NCBI GenBank assembly: GCA_002389995.1
Contig: DGRR01000172.1
Location: 1 to 17,717, forward strand
Source of the DNA: Ruminococcus sp. UBA4383
GTDB taxonomy: Bacteria > Bacillota > Clostridia > Oscillospirales > Ruminococcaceae
Length of the DNA: 17,717 nucleotides
Direction of reading: 5' to 3'
Shown here: one piece after another, positions 7,394 to 14,552 of the stretch
Numbering within the stretch: position 1 is the first letter of the stretch
How the letters are laid out: each line of letters starts with the position of its first letter
Notes under the pieces: generated by a model
The model's input: only the letters and a program-made list of their open reading frames with translations
The model's database searches: none
Told to the model about the DNA's origin: nothing
Program-made: the position numbers and the translations under genes

Positions 7394-8393
7394 TTACAGG
7401 CACCTCCACATGGGATATTTTTTTAATATTTTTATCTGTTTTCCATTTTCTTTCGATTCCGAGAAGCTTGTTCACCGCAATATTCGGAATATTCACATCA
7501 CACGCAAGGCATGACATCTGTATTCCGCCTGACATACGGGTATTCGCTTCAAGAAAATACGGCACACCGTCAAGATATCTGAACTGCAAGTTAAACGGCA
7601 TTTCCAGAGGACAAAGCCTGTGAAAATCCCTGCACATATTCAGTATTTCCTCATCAAATTCTACCTTTTCAATTCTTGTATTCCCCTTGATTCTCGGTAT
7701 TATGATAAGTCCTGACGGGGTGCTGAGACAGTCTGCACTCACCTCATATCCCGCAAGGTAAGGCATAACTATCATTTCGGGGAAGGTCTCCTTTTCGGAC
7801 AAAGCCGAAAATGCCTCATCAAAGGTCATTCCTGCCCCACGATATCTGAAAAGCGCATTATAGCCCTTTTTAGTATTGTCAATTATACGGAAACTCATAC
7901 CGCCTTCGTCCTGTGCAAATTTGAAGCATATCTTCTGATATTTGTCGGACAAATCCCTGTAAGCCTCAGCAAATTCCATTGAATTTCTTACAGTCCTGTA
8001 TTCAGGGATATTGAGTTTTTTATGTTCGGAAAAATATTCATATGCCTTTGTTTTCTGATTCAGCATTGAAATAAGTTCATAGTCATCGACCATTACTTTT
8101 ACATTCATATCCTCGAATCTTTTTTTATTCCTGCTGACGGCAATCAATTTGCGCCTCGGAATAAAAACATCTATCCTGTTTTTATCGCAGAAATCAAGGC
8201 AGTATTCAATATATTCATCATCATTCATAACAGGTTCACAATGCCATTCATCGCATACAAGGCTGTATACAGCATCAGGGACTTCATTGCTGCCCACAAT
8301 GTAAAATTCGGGTTCATTCCTTTTCATGAGGTCTATAATGCTGTAAGCCGTACTGAACCAGTGATTAAGCCAGATTTTTACCATATCATTCAT
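7383..8393 (-). CDS. ATP-grasp ligase of the Ter biosynthetic module
   Basis: A 336-residue ATP-grasp enzyme of the carboxylate-amine ligase type. Residues 1-110 form a Rossmann-like pre-grasp domain. Residues about 115-315 hold the grasp fold: ICFKF (K158, nucleotide lysine), a hinge at MPYLAGYEVSADCL (210-223), and the Mg2+/phosphate site in PYFLEANTRMSGG (E282, N284, R286). It would activate a carboxylate as acyl phosphate and join it to an amine or similar group. It is the first gene of the tight five-gene block, 65 bases after the TerF-like gene, and a hairpin (8403-8427) sits just upstream of its start. The ATG at 8391-8393 has only a weak GTGGTGA in front, so initiation may be inefficient or aided by coupling. 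The substrate is unknown. Confidence 0.85.
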   Translation of the reverse strand: MNDMVKIWLNHWFSTAYSIIDLMKRNEPEFYIVGSNEVPDAVYSLVCDEWHCEPVMNDDEYIEYCLDFCDKNRIDVFIPRRKLIAVSRNKKRFEDMNVKVMVDDYELISMLNQKTKAYEYFSEHKKLNIPEYRTVRNSMEFAEAYRDLSDKYQKICFKFAQDEGGMSFRIIDNTKKGYNALFRYRGAGMTFDEAFSALSEKETFPEMIVMPYLAGYEVSADCLSTPSGLIIIPRIKGNTRIEKVEFDEEILNMCRDFHRLCPLEMPFNLQFRYLDGVPYFLEANTRMSGGIQMSCLACDVNIPNIAVNKLLGIERKWKTDKNIKKISHVEVPVIVR

Positions 8394-8402
8394 TCACCAC
8401 AA

Positions 8403-8427
8403 GGCACACATTTTTTAAATGTGTGCC
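8403..8427. repeat. Intercistronic hairpin between TerF-like and ATP-grasp genes
   Basis: A perfect 11-bp stem, GGCACACATTT and its complement, with a 3-base loop. On the coding (minus) strand it is followed by TTGTGGTG, so it lacks a proper T-tract and is a poor intrinsic terminator. It could pause polymerase, block 3' exonucleases or define a processing point that separates the ter genes from the biosynthetic block. It lies about 10 bases upstream of the ATP-grasp start and could also reduce ribosome access. Confidence 0.7.
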
Positions 8428-8458
8428 GTTAAAATATATTCGGTTAAGCATAAAAATA

Positions 8459-9763
8459 TTACTGCAAACCTTTAAGCCATTTGGAAAACTGTTCAAGAAC
8501 ATCTGTATACAGTTCATTGTCACTTACATTTTCAAGACTTGACATCTTTGAAAATCCTGTATTGTCCCTTGCTCTGCCTTTCATATCGTCGAGTTTTTCG
8601 AGATAGTCAAAGTTGTAATTTCCTATTCCTATGAACTGGATAAAGACATTCATATCCGAACATTTCTTGATAATTCTGTTGGTTGCGCCACGGTCGGCAT
8701 TTGCACCGTCTGTTATAAACAGAATAAAAGTCGGGTCACCGTTGTCAACTATCGGGCTGATTTTTTTAGTTTCGCTGAAAAATCCGCCTGTGTGCTGTTC
8801 ATATCCCTCGATAATCGCACAAAGCACAGGCGCATAATTTGTACCGCCCATTTTATAGCCTGAATTATTTATATAATTTACATAATTCTCATAATTCGAC
8901 AGGTCAAGGTCATCAAGCTTGATAAAGCTGTCGTGGAACAGAAACATATCAATAGCACCGTTGTCATCAAAAGTAAGTCCAAGCGGGACAAGCTTGTTTA
9001 TAGTTTTCTGGACAGTGCCATTTTTGTAAAGACTTCTCATAGAACCGCTGAAATCAAGCGCAACAACTACCTTTGCCCTTGTATTTCCGAGGTCAACACC
9101 GCTTTTCTTGCTGAGGTCAACAACGCATTTCGAGAGACTTACAACGTGTTTTTCAAGATTTACCTTATCTTTGGAAAGGCTTATCTTGCCCATGATTTTA
9201 TTTTTGAACTGTTCCTCATTATTTACGGGCGGATTATTCTGCGGAGCGGATTCTCCTGCGATTTCGCCTCCGTAACTTTTGAGAAGTGCATCAAGACCGC
9301 CGTTGAAACCTCTTGCAACAACTGAAACACGCCACACACCCTTGCGGTAAATTTCAATTCCGATTATAGCTTTTTCGGTGCTGAAATCCTTTCCGCTGAG
9401 TGAAAGTTCAAGAATACTGTTTCCGTTCTGCATTATATTTATGCTGTGATTCTGTATATCTCCCATAGTTCCGTTTCCGTCAATGCTTACAGTAAACACA
9501 AGCTTCTGCACATTCTGCGGAAGAGATGCAAGGCGGAGGGTGTATGTATCATTATTCTGTGAATATTCTATTTCCTTTGCAGGTGATGCAGGCTGATTGT
9601 AGAATATCATATATCTGTCGTCTGAAAGCTTGTCCTGTGCATCAACTCCGAAACAGCAGGTATCATAGACGGCATTTCCGACAGTTGATATTCTGACCTG
9701 AATCGGCTGTGAAATATTCGCATAGTCTTCAAGTTTTCCCCTGAAACCACGTTCCATTTTCAA
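8459..9763 (-). CDS. TerF-like protein: TerD domain plus von Willebrand A domain
   Basis: About 434 residues. The N-terminal third is a TerD-type beta-sandwich (CFGVDAQDKLSDDRYMIFYNQ, then ARGFNGGLDALLKSYGG). A Pro/Asn-rich linker follows, then a strand-rich segment with four short repeats of the SLSK type, and a C-terminal VWA domain. The MIDAS metal site is complete: DFSGS, the Thr in GGTNYAP and the Asp in FITDGAN. This is the TerF/TerY arrangement. VWA proteins of Ter systems are thought to scaffold complexes in a metal-dependent way. I take TTG at 9761-9763 as the start because AAAGGGG (9772-9778) lies 8 bases upstream. An ATG at 9755-9757 is possible but is 14 bases from that site. An upstream TTG at 9805 lies inside a terminator hairpin and is rejected. 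Confidence 0.86.
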   Translation of the reverse strand: MKMERGFRGKLEDYANISQPIQVRISTVGNAVYDTCCFGVDAQDKLSDDRYMIFYNQPASPAKEIEYSQNNDTYTLRLASLPQNVQKLVFTVSIDGNGTMGDIQNHSINIMQNGNSILELSLSGKDFSTEKAIIGIEIYRKGVWRVSVVARGFNGGLDALLKSYGGEIAGESAPQNNPPVNNEEQFKNKIMGKISLSKDKVNLEKHVVSLSKCVVDLSKKSGVDLGNTRAKVVVALDFSGSMRSLYKNGTVQKTINKLVPLGLTFDDNGAIDMFLFHDSFIKLDDLDLSNYENYVNYINNSGYKMGGTNYAPVLCAIIEGYEQHTGGFFSETKKISPIVDNGDPTFILFITDGANADRGATNRIIKKCSDMNVFIQFIGIGNYNFDYLEKLDDMKGRARDNTGFSKMSSLENVSDNELYTDVLEQFSKWLKGLQ

Positions 9764-9782
9764 TTTTATCGCCCCTTTCGGT

Positions 9783-9824
9783 AAAAAAACAGGGCAGAAA
9801 TCCAAAAAACAGACCTCTGCCCTG
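9783..9824 (-). terminator. Terminator/attenuator between terD and the TerF-like gene
   Basis: On the minus strand CAGGGCAGA (9816-9824) pairs with TCTGCCCTG (9790-9798) across a 17-base loop and is followed at once by seven T (9783-9789). It lies 13 bases past the stop of the second TerD gene and about 20 bases before the TerF-like start. This is a complete intrinsic terminator inside an otherwise co-oriented gene set, so downstream genes depend on read-through or on a promoter I could not identify. Confidence 0.82.
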
Positions 9825-9837
9825 CTGTTTAAGATAC

Positions 9838-10440
9838 TCAGCGGAATCTTCTCGCAAGAGCTTCAATGTTATTGTCGGTTGTAGGCTGACCTATGGCATT
9901 GAATTTCCATGCGCCATTATGGCGATACAGCTCACCAAAAATCATTGCAGTCATATTGTTGTAATTTTCAGACAGGTTATATTTGCACATTTCACTTCCG
10001 TTATCGTCGCAGATACGGATAAAAGCATTTTTTATCATTCCGAAGTGCTGTCTGCGTTCTGCCGCCTGATAGATATTTACAACAAAAACAATCTTGTCAT
10101 AGTATGCAGGCAGACTTTTGAGGTCAACGAATATCTGCTCATCGTCACCGTCACCTGCACCTGTAAGGTTATCGCCCATATGCTTTACGCAGTTTGTTTC
10201 ATGGGTGAGATTTCCGAAATAAACAACGTCCCTGTTAGATGTAAGTTTACCGTTCTGACAAAGGAAAGCCGTAGCATCGCAGTCAATATCCTGAGTGCCG
10301 CCTCCGAAAAGTGATGAAAGGAATCCGCCCTTTGCAGGCGCAGCCTCGTCCCAGCCAAGACCTACCATTACTTTTGAGAGTTCACCGCCGTTGCTTTTTT
10401 TAAGCTCGACTTTCTGTCCCTTCTGCAAATTTACTGACAT
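9838..10440 (-). CDS. TerD-family protein with glycine-rich loop
   Basis: A 200-residue TerD domain protein, cytoplasmic and predicted to bind Ca2+. It starts SVNLQKGQKVELKK and has GLGWDE, the metal-binding stretch DIDCDATAFL, MGDNLTGAGDGDDEQIF with clustered Asp/Glu/Gly, and FGELYRHNGAWKFNAIG near the end. Compared with its upstream neighbour it carries an extra flexible segment between GLGWDE and DIDCD (about residues 32-49, rich in Gly, Phe and Leu) and its C-terminus departs from the usual GFQGGL motif. A GAGGTGAT ribosome site at 10444-10451 fixes the ATG at 10438-10440. It lies 22 bases after the other TerD gene, clearly in the same transcript, and ends just before a terminator hairpin. 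Duplicated TerD genes are normal in Ter operons. Confidence 0.9.
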   Translation of the reverse strand: MSVNLQKGQKVELKKSNGGELSKVMVGLGWDEAAPAKGGFLSSLFGGGTQDIDCDATAFLCQNGKLTSNRDVVYFGNLTHETNCVKHMGDNLTGAGDGDDEQIFVDLKSLPAYYDKIVFVVNIYQAAERRQHFGMIKNAFIRICDDNGSEMCKYNLSENYNNMTAMIFGELYRHNGAWKFNAIGQPTTDNNIEALARRFR

Positions 10441-10462
10441 AAAATCACCTCATCTGCAAAAA

Positions 10463-11041
10463 TCAGACATTTACACCGAAATTCTTGCACAGCGCATAAA
10501 GACCGCCCTGAAAACCGCTGCCGATTGCATTGAATTTCCATTCACCGTTATTGCGGTAGATTTCGCCTACAACGATAGCAGTTTCGATTGAGAAATCCTC
10601 ACCGAGGTCATAGCGGATAATTTCGTTTCCTGTAACCTGATCAACGATGTGGATATAAGCGTTGCTTACCTGTCCGAAATTCTGATGACGCTCATCAGCC
10701 TCGTAAATTGTAACAGTAAACGCAATCTTGCTGATATTTGCAGGAACACGGCTGAGGTCAACCTTGATTACCTCGTCATCGCCTTCGCCCTCACCTGTGA
10801 GGTTGTCGCCTGTATGTTCAACTGAACCTGAGCTGTGTTTAAGATTGCTGTAAAAGATGAAATCCAAATCGTTTGTTACTCTGCCGTTTTCACCGCAGAG
10901 GAAAGCGGAAGCATCGAGGTCGAAGTCTGCGCCACCATCGTACTTGTTTGTATCCCAGCCAAGACCAACGATTATCTTGGAGAGACTCGGATTTCCCTTT
11001 GTAAGGTCAACTTTCTGTCCTTTTGTTAAATTTACAGCCAT
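10463..11041 (-). CDS. terD: TerD-family calcium-binding stress protein
   Basis: A 192-residue canonical TerD/TerE protein. Diagnostic pieces in order: VNLTKGQKVDLTKGN, IIVGLGWDTN, the metal-site segment DFDLDASAFLC, HTGDNLTGEGEGDDEVIKVDL, an IYEADERHQNFG helix start, VGEIYRNNGEWKFNAIGSGF and QGGLYALCKNFGV. The Asp-rich motifs are intact, so Ca2+ binding is expected from the family. The ATG at 11039-11041 has AGGAGG at 11051-11056 with a 9-base gap, one of the best ribosome sites in the window and consistent with abundant product. It follows the P-type ATPase gene by 60 bases with a hairpin in between and precedes a second TerD gene by 22. TerD proteins are linked to tellurite, phage and general stress tolerance; the exact job here is not shown by the sequence. 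Confidence 0.92.
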   Translation of the reverse strand: MAVNLTKGQKVDLTKGNPSLSKIIVGLGWDTNKYDGGADFDLDASAFLCGENGRVTNDLDFIFYSNLKHSSGSVEHTGDNLTGEGEGDDEVIKVDLSRVPANISKIAFTVTIYEADERHQNFGQVSNAYIHIVDQVTGNEIIRYDLGEDFSIETAIVVGEIYRNNGEWKFNAIGSGFQGGLYALCKNFGVNV

Positions 11042-11077
11042 GATTTTTTACCTCCTGTAAAAAATAATTAATATTTT

Positions 11078-11101
11078 AACAAGGTTTCATCAAACCCTGT
11101 T
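11078..11101 (-). repeat. Hairpin between the P-type ATPase and terD
   Basis: Ten-base arms, AACAGGGTTT and AAACCTTGTT on the minus strand, with one G-U pair and a GATG loop, placed directly after the ATPase stop codon. The following bases are TTAAAATATT-like and only moderately T-rich, so it is at best a leaky terminator or an mRNA-stabilising structure. No good promoter is visible between it and terD. Confidence 0.6.
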
Positions 11102-13735
11102 TTAAGCTTTTTTATTTCCGCTTAAAGCCTTTCTGAGCATATCAATCGGTATAACGAGGAATGCACATAAGAGACAGATAAGCCATGTCTGCGGATTGAG
11201 AGCCTCAACGCTGAGAGGTGCGCCTCCGAATGTTACGAATATGAACTGAACGAGAAGAAGTGCGCCCATTACTATGAGGAAGTTTTTGTTTCTGCCGAGG
11301 TTTTCAAAAGCATTTATCTTTTCTGTTCTTGCATTGAATCCGTTGAATGTTATAGCCATCATGAACGCAGCAAACAGTGCTGAACGGAGATATGTGTGGT
11401 CGTGTCCGCCTCCGAAGAAATCGTTGAATGTAGGTACAAAACGTATGCAGAGACAGAGTGCTGTTATATAAAGACCGCTGATTATTACCTGAATAAGCAT
11501 ATTTTTTGTGACAATGCTTTCCTGTCTGGGGATAGGCTTGTCTTTCATGTATTCTTTAAGTGCAGGTTCGCTTCCGAATGCGATAGCAGCGAGAGTATCC
11601 ATAGCGAGGTTTACGACAAGGAGCTGAACGACTGTCATCATCTGTTCGCCTTTCTGACCGAAAAGTGAGCCGAGGAAACAGGTAAGAACTGCCGCAACGT
11701 TTACAGTGAGCTGGAATATAAGGAATTTTCTGATTCCCTTGAACATTGTACGTCCGTAGAGGATAGCCTTTGCGATAGATGAGAAATTGTCATCGAGGAT
11801 AGTGATATCGCCTGCTTCCTTTGCAACTTCCGTACCGCTGCCCATAGCGAATCCGACATCGGCTTTTTTGAGCGCAGGTGAATCGTTTACACCGTCACCT
11901 GTCATACCTACGACATAATCGAGTTCCTGAGCGCATCTTACAAGTCTTGACTTGTCAGTGGGGAGCGCACGGGCAACAACTCTTAAATTCGGGATAACCT
12001 TTTTGAGTTCATCATCTGAAAGTGCGCCCATTTCCTGAGAAGTGAGTGCAACATCTGTTTCTGTTTTGAGGAGTCCTGCATCTTTTGCGATAGCAACGGC
12101 GGTTTCTTTTCTGTCGCCTGTAACCATTACGACCTGAATACCTGCCTCCTGAACTTCCTTGATAGCGGCAACGGCTTCCTTACGGACATTATCTCTTATG
12201 CAGAGTACGCATACAAGTGTTAAATCCTCGCCTTCATCTGAACTGCCGTCTTTTTTGGCAACACCGAGAAGTCTCATTGAACGTGCAGCCTGTTCGTCAA
12301 TATAAGCCATGACTTTTTTCTGCATATCCTTTGTGAAAGGACTTACATTTCCGTTTTCGTCAACATACTTGTCACATCTTACGACAAGTCTTTCAGGCGC
12401 ACCTTTTATATAGGTAACTGTTTTGCTGTTGTGTTCGATTACAACATTTGAACATTTTTTAGTGGAGTTGAAAGGATTAAATTCCTTGACTTCATCTTTT
12501 TTCATTTTTGAAACAGCCTTGTTGTCGATAACGAACTGCATCAAAGCTCTGTCGGTACTGTTACCGCCGATAACCTGATTATCGCTTGCCTGTGCGCTGT
12601 TGTTTACGCCAACGCCTGTGACCATATCAAAAGCGAGGTCATCTTTAAGCTGTTCAAGTTTCTGGTATTTCTTCACATCGCCTGTGATAAATTCAACTAC
12701 TGAGAGTTTACCCTCTGTTATAGTACCTGTCTTGTCGCTGAAAAGGAGGCTGAGGCTTCCTGCGGTTTCAAGACCGTTTATCTTTCTTACGAGGACGTTG
12801 TCCTTAGCCATTTTCATACTCTGGAAAGAGAGAAGTATTGAAGTAAGCATCGGGAGTCCTTCGGGAACGGCACAAACAATAATTGTAACGGCAACAGTTA
12901 TTGCGTTCATGACAAATTTAACCCAGCCGATAGCATCTGAAGGAAGTTCGCCCTTTATTGCAGAACTTGCGAAAACACCGATAATAATGGCAATTGCGCC
13001 CACATATCCGAAAGTTGAAATCTGTTTTGCAAGTTTTGCAAGCTTGACCTGCAAGGGAGTCTGTCTTGTATCCTCCTGAACTTCGAGGGCAAGCTGACCG
13101 AAAAGTGTATTGTCTCCGACAACCTTGACTTCCATATAAGCTTCACCGCCGCATACAACAGTACCTCTGTAAGCATAGTGAGTATTGAGGAGGTCTTTTA
13201 TATCGTAGCTTTCACCGTTTGCGGGAACTTTTTCGGCTTCTTCGGTTTCACCGTTGAGGGCAGCCTGGTCGATTTTTACTTCACCCTCGACGATTTCACC
13301 GTCTGCGGGGAGCTTGTCGCCTGCCTGAAGGTAAACGATATCGCCTACAACGACATCATTTACATGAATTTCTTCAAGTTTTCCGTCACGGATAACCTTA
13401 GCCATTTCCTTAGCCTGTTCTTCGGCTTTAAGGGTTGAAGCCTTGCCTTCCTGCTTGCTTTCGCTGACGGAGGCAACACCGTTTGCTATGAGTATTGCGA
13501 TTAATACACCGACAGGCTCATACCATGCGGTATCTGTTTTTGCCACGCCTGTTGCATCGAGTACAAACATTACAACCTGAACCACGAATGCGACAAGAAG
13601 AATCATAATCATGGGGTCTTTGAAGCCCTCAAGAATCTTCTTCCACAATGGGTCAGGCGGTATCTGAGTCAGCTCATTACTGCCGTTTTTCTTTCTGCTT
13701 TCTTCTACCTGTGAATTTGATAATCCTTTTAACAT
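11102..13735 (-). CDS. Calcium-translocating P-type ATPase, PMCA (P2B) type
   Basis: An 877-residue ion pump exporting Ca2+ at the cost of ATP. It has the full set of P-type signatures: PEGL in TM4 (291-294), phosphorylation site SDKTGT (D334), KGAPE (444-448), TGDRKE (539-544) and TGDGVNDSPAL (612-622). TM5 reads FQLTVNVAAV and TM6 reads VVNLAMDTLAAIAF with N709 and D713, the pattern of plasma-membrane Ca2+ ATPases with a single Ca2+ site. The N-terminal cation-ATPase segment starts normally, and no long regulatory tail follows. AAGGA at 13743-13747 lies 7 bases before the ATG. It is the promoter-proximal gene of the Ter set, driven by a near-consensus promoter at 13824-13852. Pairing with Ca2+-binding TerD proteins suggests a role in calcium homeostasis under stress. 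Specificity for Ca2+ over Mn2+ is inferred from motifs. Confidence 0.93.
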   Translation of the reverse strand: MLKGLSNSQVEESRKKNGSNELTQIPPDPLWKKILEGFKDPMIMILLVAFVVQVVMFVLDATGVAKTDTAWYEPVGVLIAILIANGVASVSESKQEGKASTLKAEEQAKEMAKVIRDGKLEEIHVNDVVVGDIVYLQAGDKLPADGEIVEGEVKIDQAALNGETEEAEKVPANGESYDIKDLLNTHYAYRGTVVCGGEAYMEVKVVGDNTLFGQLALEVQEDTRQTPLQVKLAKLAKQISTFGYVGAIAIIIGVFASSAIKGELPSDAIGWVKFVMNAITVAVTIIVCAVPEGLPMLTSILLSFQSMKMAKDNVLVRKINGLETAGSLSLLFSDKTGTITEGKLSVVEFITGDVKKYQKLEQLKDDLAFDMVTGVGVNNSAQASDNQVIGGNSTDRALMQFVIDNKAVSKMKKDEVKEFNPFNSTKKCSNVVIEHNSKTVTYIKGAPERLVVRCDKYVDENGNVSPFTKDMQKKVMAYIDEQAARSMRLLGVAKKDGSSDEGEDLTLVCVLCIRDNVRKEAVAAIKEVQEAGIQVVMVTGDRKETAVAIAKDAGLLKTETDVALTSQEMGALSDDELKKVIPNLRVVARALPTDKSRLVRCAQELDYVVGMTGDGVNDSPALKKADVGFAMGSGTEVAKEAGDITILDDNFSSIAKAILYGRTMFKGIRKFLIFQLTVNVAAVLTCFLGSLFGQKGEQMMTVVQLLVVNLAMDTLAAIAFGSEPALKEYMKDKPIPRQESIVTKNMLIQVIISGLYITALCLCIRFVPTFNDFFGGGHDHTYLRSALFAAFMMAITFNGFNARTEKINAFENLGRNKNFLIVMGALLLVQFIFVTFGGAPLSVEALNPQTWLICLLCAFLVIPIDMLRKALSGNKKA

Positions 13736-13768
13736 TTCCTTATCCTTCCCATAGTCATATTATTTTTA

Positions 13769-13793
13769 AAAAGGTTCGCAGGGCGAAACTTTT
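13769..13793 (-). promoter_or_regulatory. Leader hairpin upstream of the P-type ATPase
   Basis: In the roughly 80-base 5' leader, AAAAG-T-TTCGC (minus strand) can pair with GCGAA-C-CTTTT: two 5-bp stems around one mismatch, with a 3-base loop. The 3' arm ends in a T run. It might act as a weak attenuator or mRNA stabiliser. I could not match the leader to a known riboswitch. Confidence 0.35.
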
Positions 13794-13823
13794 CAAGCCG
13801 CACCTGTTCCAAACCCAATAAAC

Positions 13824-13852
13824 ATTGTATCATAGTTGTCGAAAAAAGTCAA
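13824..13852 (-). promoter_or_regulatory. Promoter of the P-type ATPase / Ter gene set
   Basis: Minus strand TTGACT (13847-13852), 17 bases, then TACAAT (13824-13829): 10 of 12 consensus matches with ideal spacing. The predicted start is near 13817. It is the only convincing promoter found for the ten kilobases of co-oriented genes downstream. Confidence 0.78.
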
Positions 13853-13908
13853 GCAAATATGAACAATATTTTTAAAAATAATACGCATTTATTTTATGCA
13901 GATTCTAT

Positions 13909-14169
13909 TTATACTATTGCATCAATTTTTCTGAGTTTGTCGATGATATTGGCAACATCTTTCTCGACAGTTTTTCTTTCTGCGCCTGAATACTCTTCCA
14001 TTATCCTGTCAACGATTTCCTTTTCAGTAGTTTCGGTTTTAAGGCACTCGACAATGAAAGCAGCGGTTTCGTTATTTTTAACCATACCGCTGAATTTAGT
14101 TCCTTTTGTAGAAATCATGAAATGTTCGCCTTTTGAAGTGTGTGTGAGAAATTTGGGATTGAGTTTCAT
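13909..14169 (-). CDS. Stand-alone PqqD-like (RiPP recognition element) protein
   Basis: An 86-residue protein matching the PqqD/RRE fold. It starts KLNPKFLTHTSKGEHFMIST, then has a short beta wing (KFSGMVKNNETAAFIVECL) followed by helices (TEKEIVDRIMEEYSG, TVEKDVANIIDKLRKIDAI). In peptide-modification pathways this fold grips the leader of a precursor peptide and delivers it to a radical SAM or other enzyme. The start is the ATG at 14167-14169, because AAAGGA (14179-14184) lies 9 bases upstream; the ATG at 14178 abuts that site. It has its own promoter (14208-14236) and is separated from the P-type ATPase gene. No radical SAM enzyme or precursor peptide is seen in the window, so its partner must lie elsewhere or it has another role. 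Confidence 0.8.
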   Translation of the reverse strand: MKLNPKFLTHTSKGEHFMISTKGTKFSGMVKNNETAAFIVECLKTETTEKEIVDRIMEEYSGAERKTVEKDVANIIDKLRKIDAIV

Positions 14170-14207
14170 AAAAAGCATTCCTTTCCTGTATTTATTTTAC
14201 AGCACTT

Positions 14208-14236
14208 ATTATAACATATCATTGTCAATAATGCAA
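14208..14236 (-). promoter_or_regulatory. Promoter of the PqqD-like gene
   Basis: Minus strand TTGCAT (14231-14236), a 17-base spacer and TATAAT (14208-14213), preceded by TGT so that it also forms an extended -10 element. The leader is about 30 bases. Confidence 0.7.
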
Positions 14237-14306
14237 GAGTTTATTAAAAAATAGTTCTAAAAAATTTTTTTAACGAATATCATGTAAAAAACAGGAGTGT
14301 GATATT

Positions 14307-14552
14307 ATGGACAATGAATATGCTGAAAATGCATCTGCAACGGCTGATGAAAAAAGCAGGGGTATTGAAGACATTGCTGCTGTACAGACTGTAATCTGTA
14401 TACTTCTTGCACTTACATTTTTCATAATAAACATAGCATATCCTGCAACAGCCGAAGGACTTGCCGAAAAACTGAATGAGCTTTCAAAATCCCATAATGC
14501 AATTGAAAATCCGATAGATATAATTATAAAATATTGTTCAGCTTTAAAATAG
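14307..14552 (+). CDS. Small single-pass membrane protein, possible reduced SpoIVFA
   Basis: An 81-residue protein with an acidic N-terminal tail, one membrane segment (about residues 24-44, VQTVICILLALTFFIINIAY) and a short C-terminal part predicted to lie outside. AGGAG at 14293-14297 is 9 bases before the ATG, so the start is well supported. I do not recognise a family by sequence. Its 3' end overlaps the site-2 protease gene by 19 bases. SpoIVFA, the partner of SpoIVFB in sporulating Firmicutes, also has one membrane helix near its N-terminus, but it carries a LytM-like domain that is absent here. A regulator or anchor for the protease is therefore a reasonable guess, no more. No good vegetative promoter is visible upstream, unlike other genes in this window. 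Confidence 0.7.
   Translation: MDNEYAENASATADEKSRGIEDIAAVQTVICILLALTFFIINIAYPATAEGLAEKLNELSKSHNAIENPIDIIIKYCSALK

Noticed and set aside
9764..9805. Fourteen-residue extension of the TerF-like protein from a TTG at 9805
   Set aside because: That TTG lies in the loop of an intrinsic terminator and has no ribosome site; AAAGGGG at 9772-9778 fits the TTG at 9763.
9838..11041. Calling the locus a tellurite-resistance determinant
   Set aside because: TerD proteins alone do not show this. TerB and TerC are missing from the window and the natural role of Ter systems is broader; resistance would need a test.
13736..13817. A yybP-ykoY-type Mn2+ riboswitch in the ATPase leader
   Set aside because: The leader is short (about 80 bases) and lacks the conserved paired loops; only one imperfect hairpin is present.
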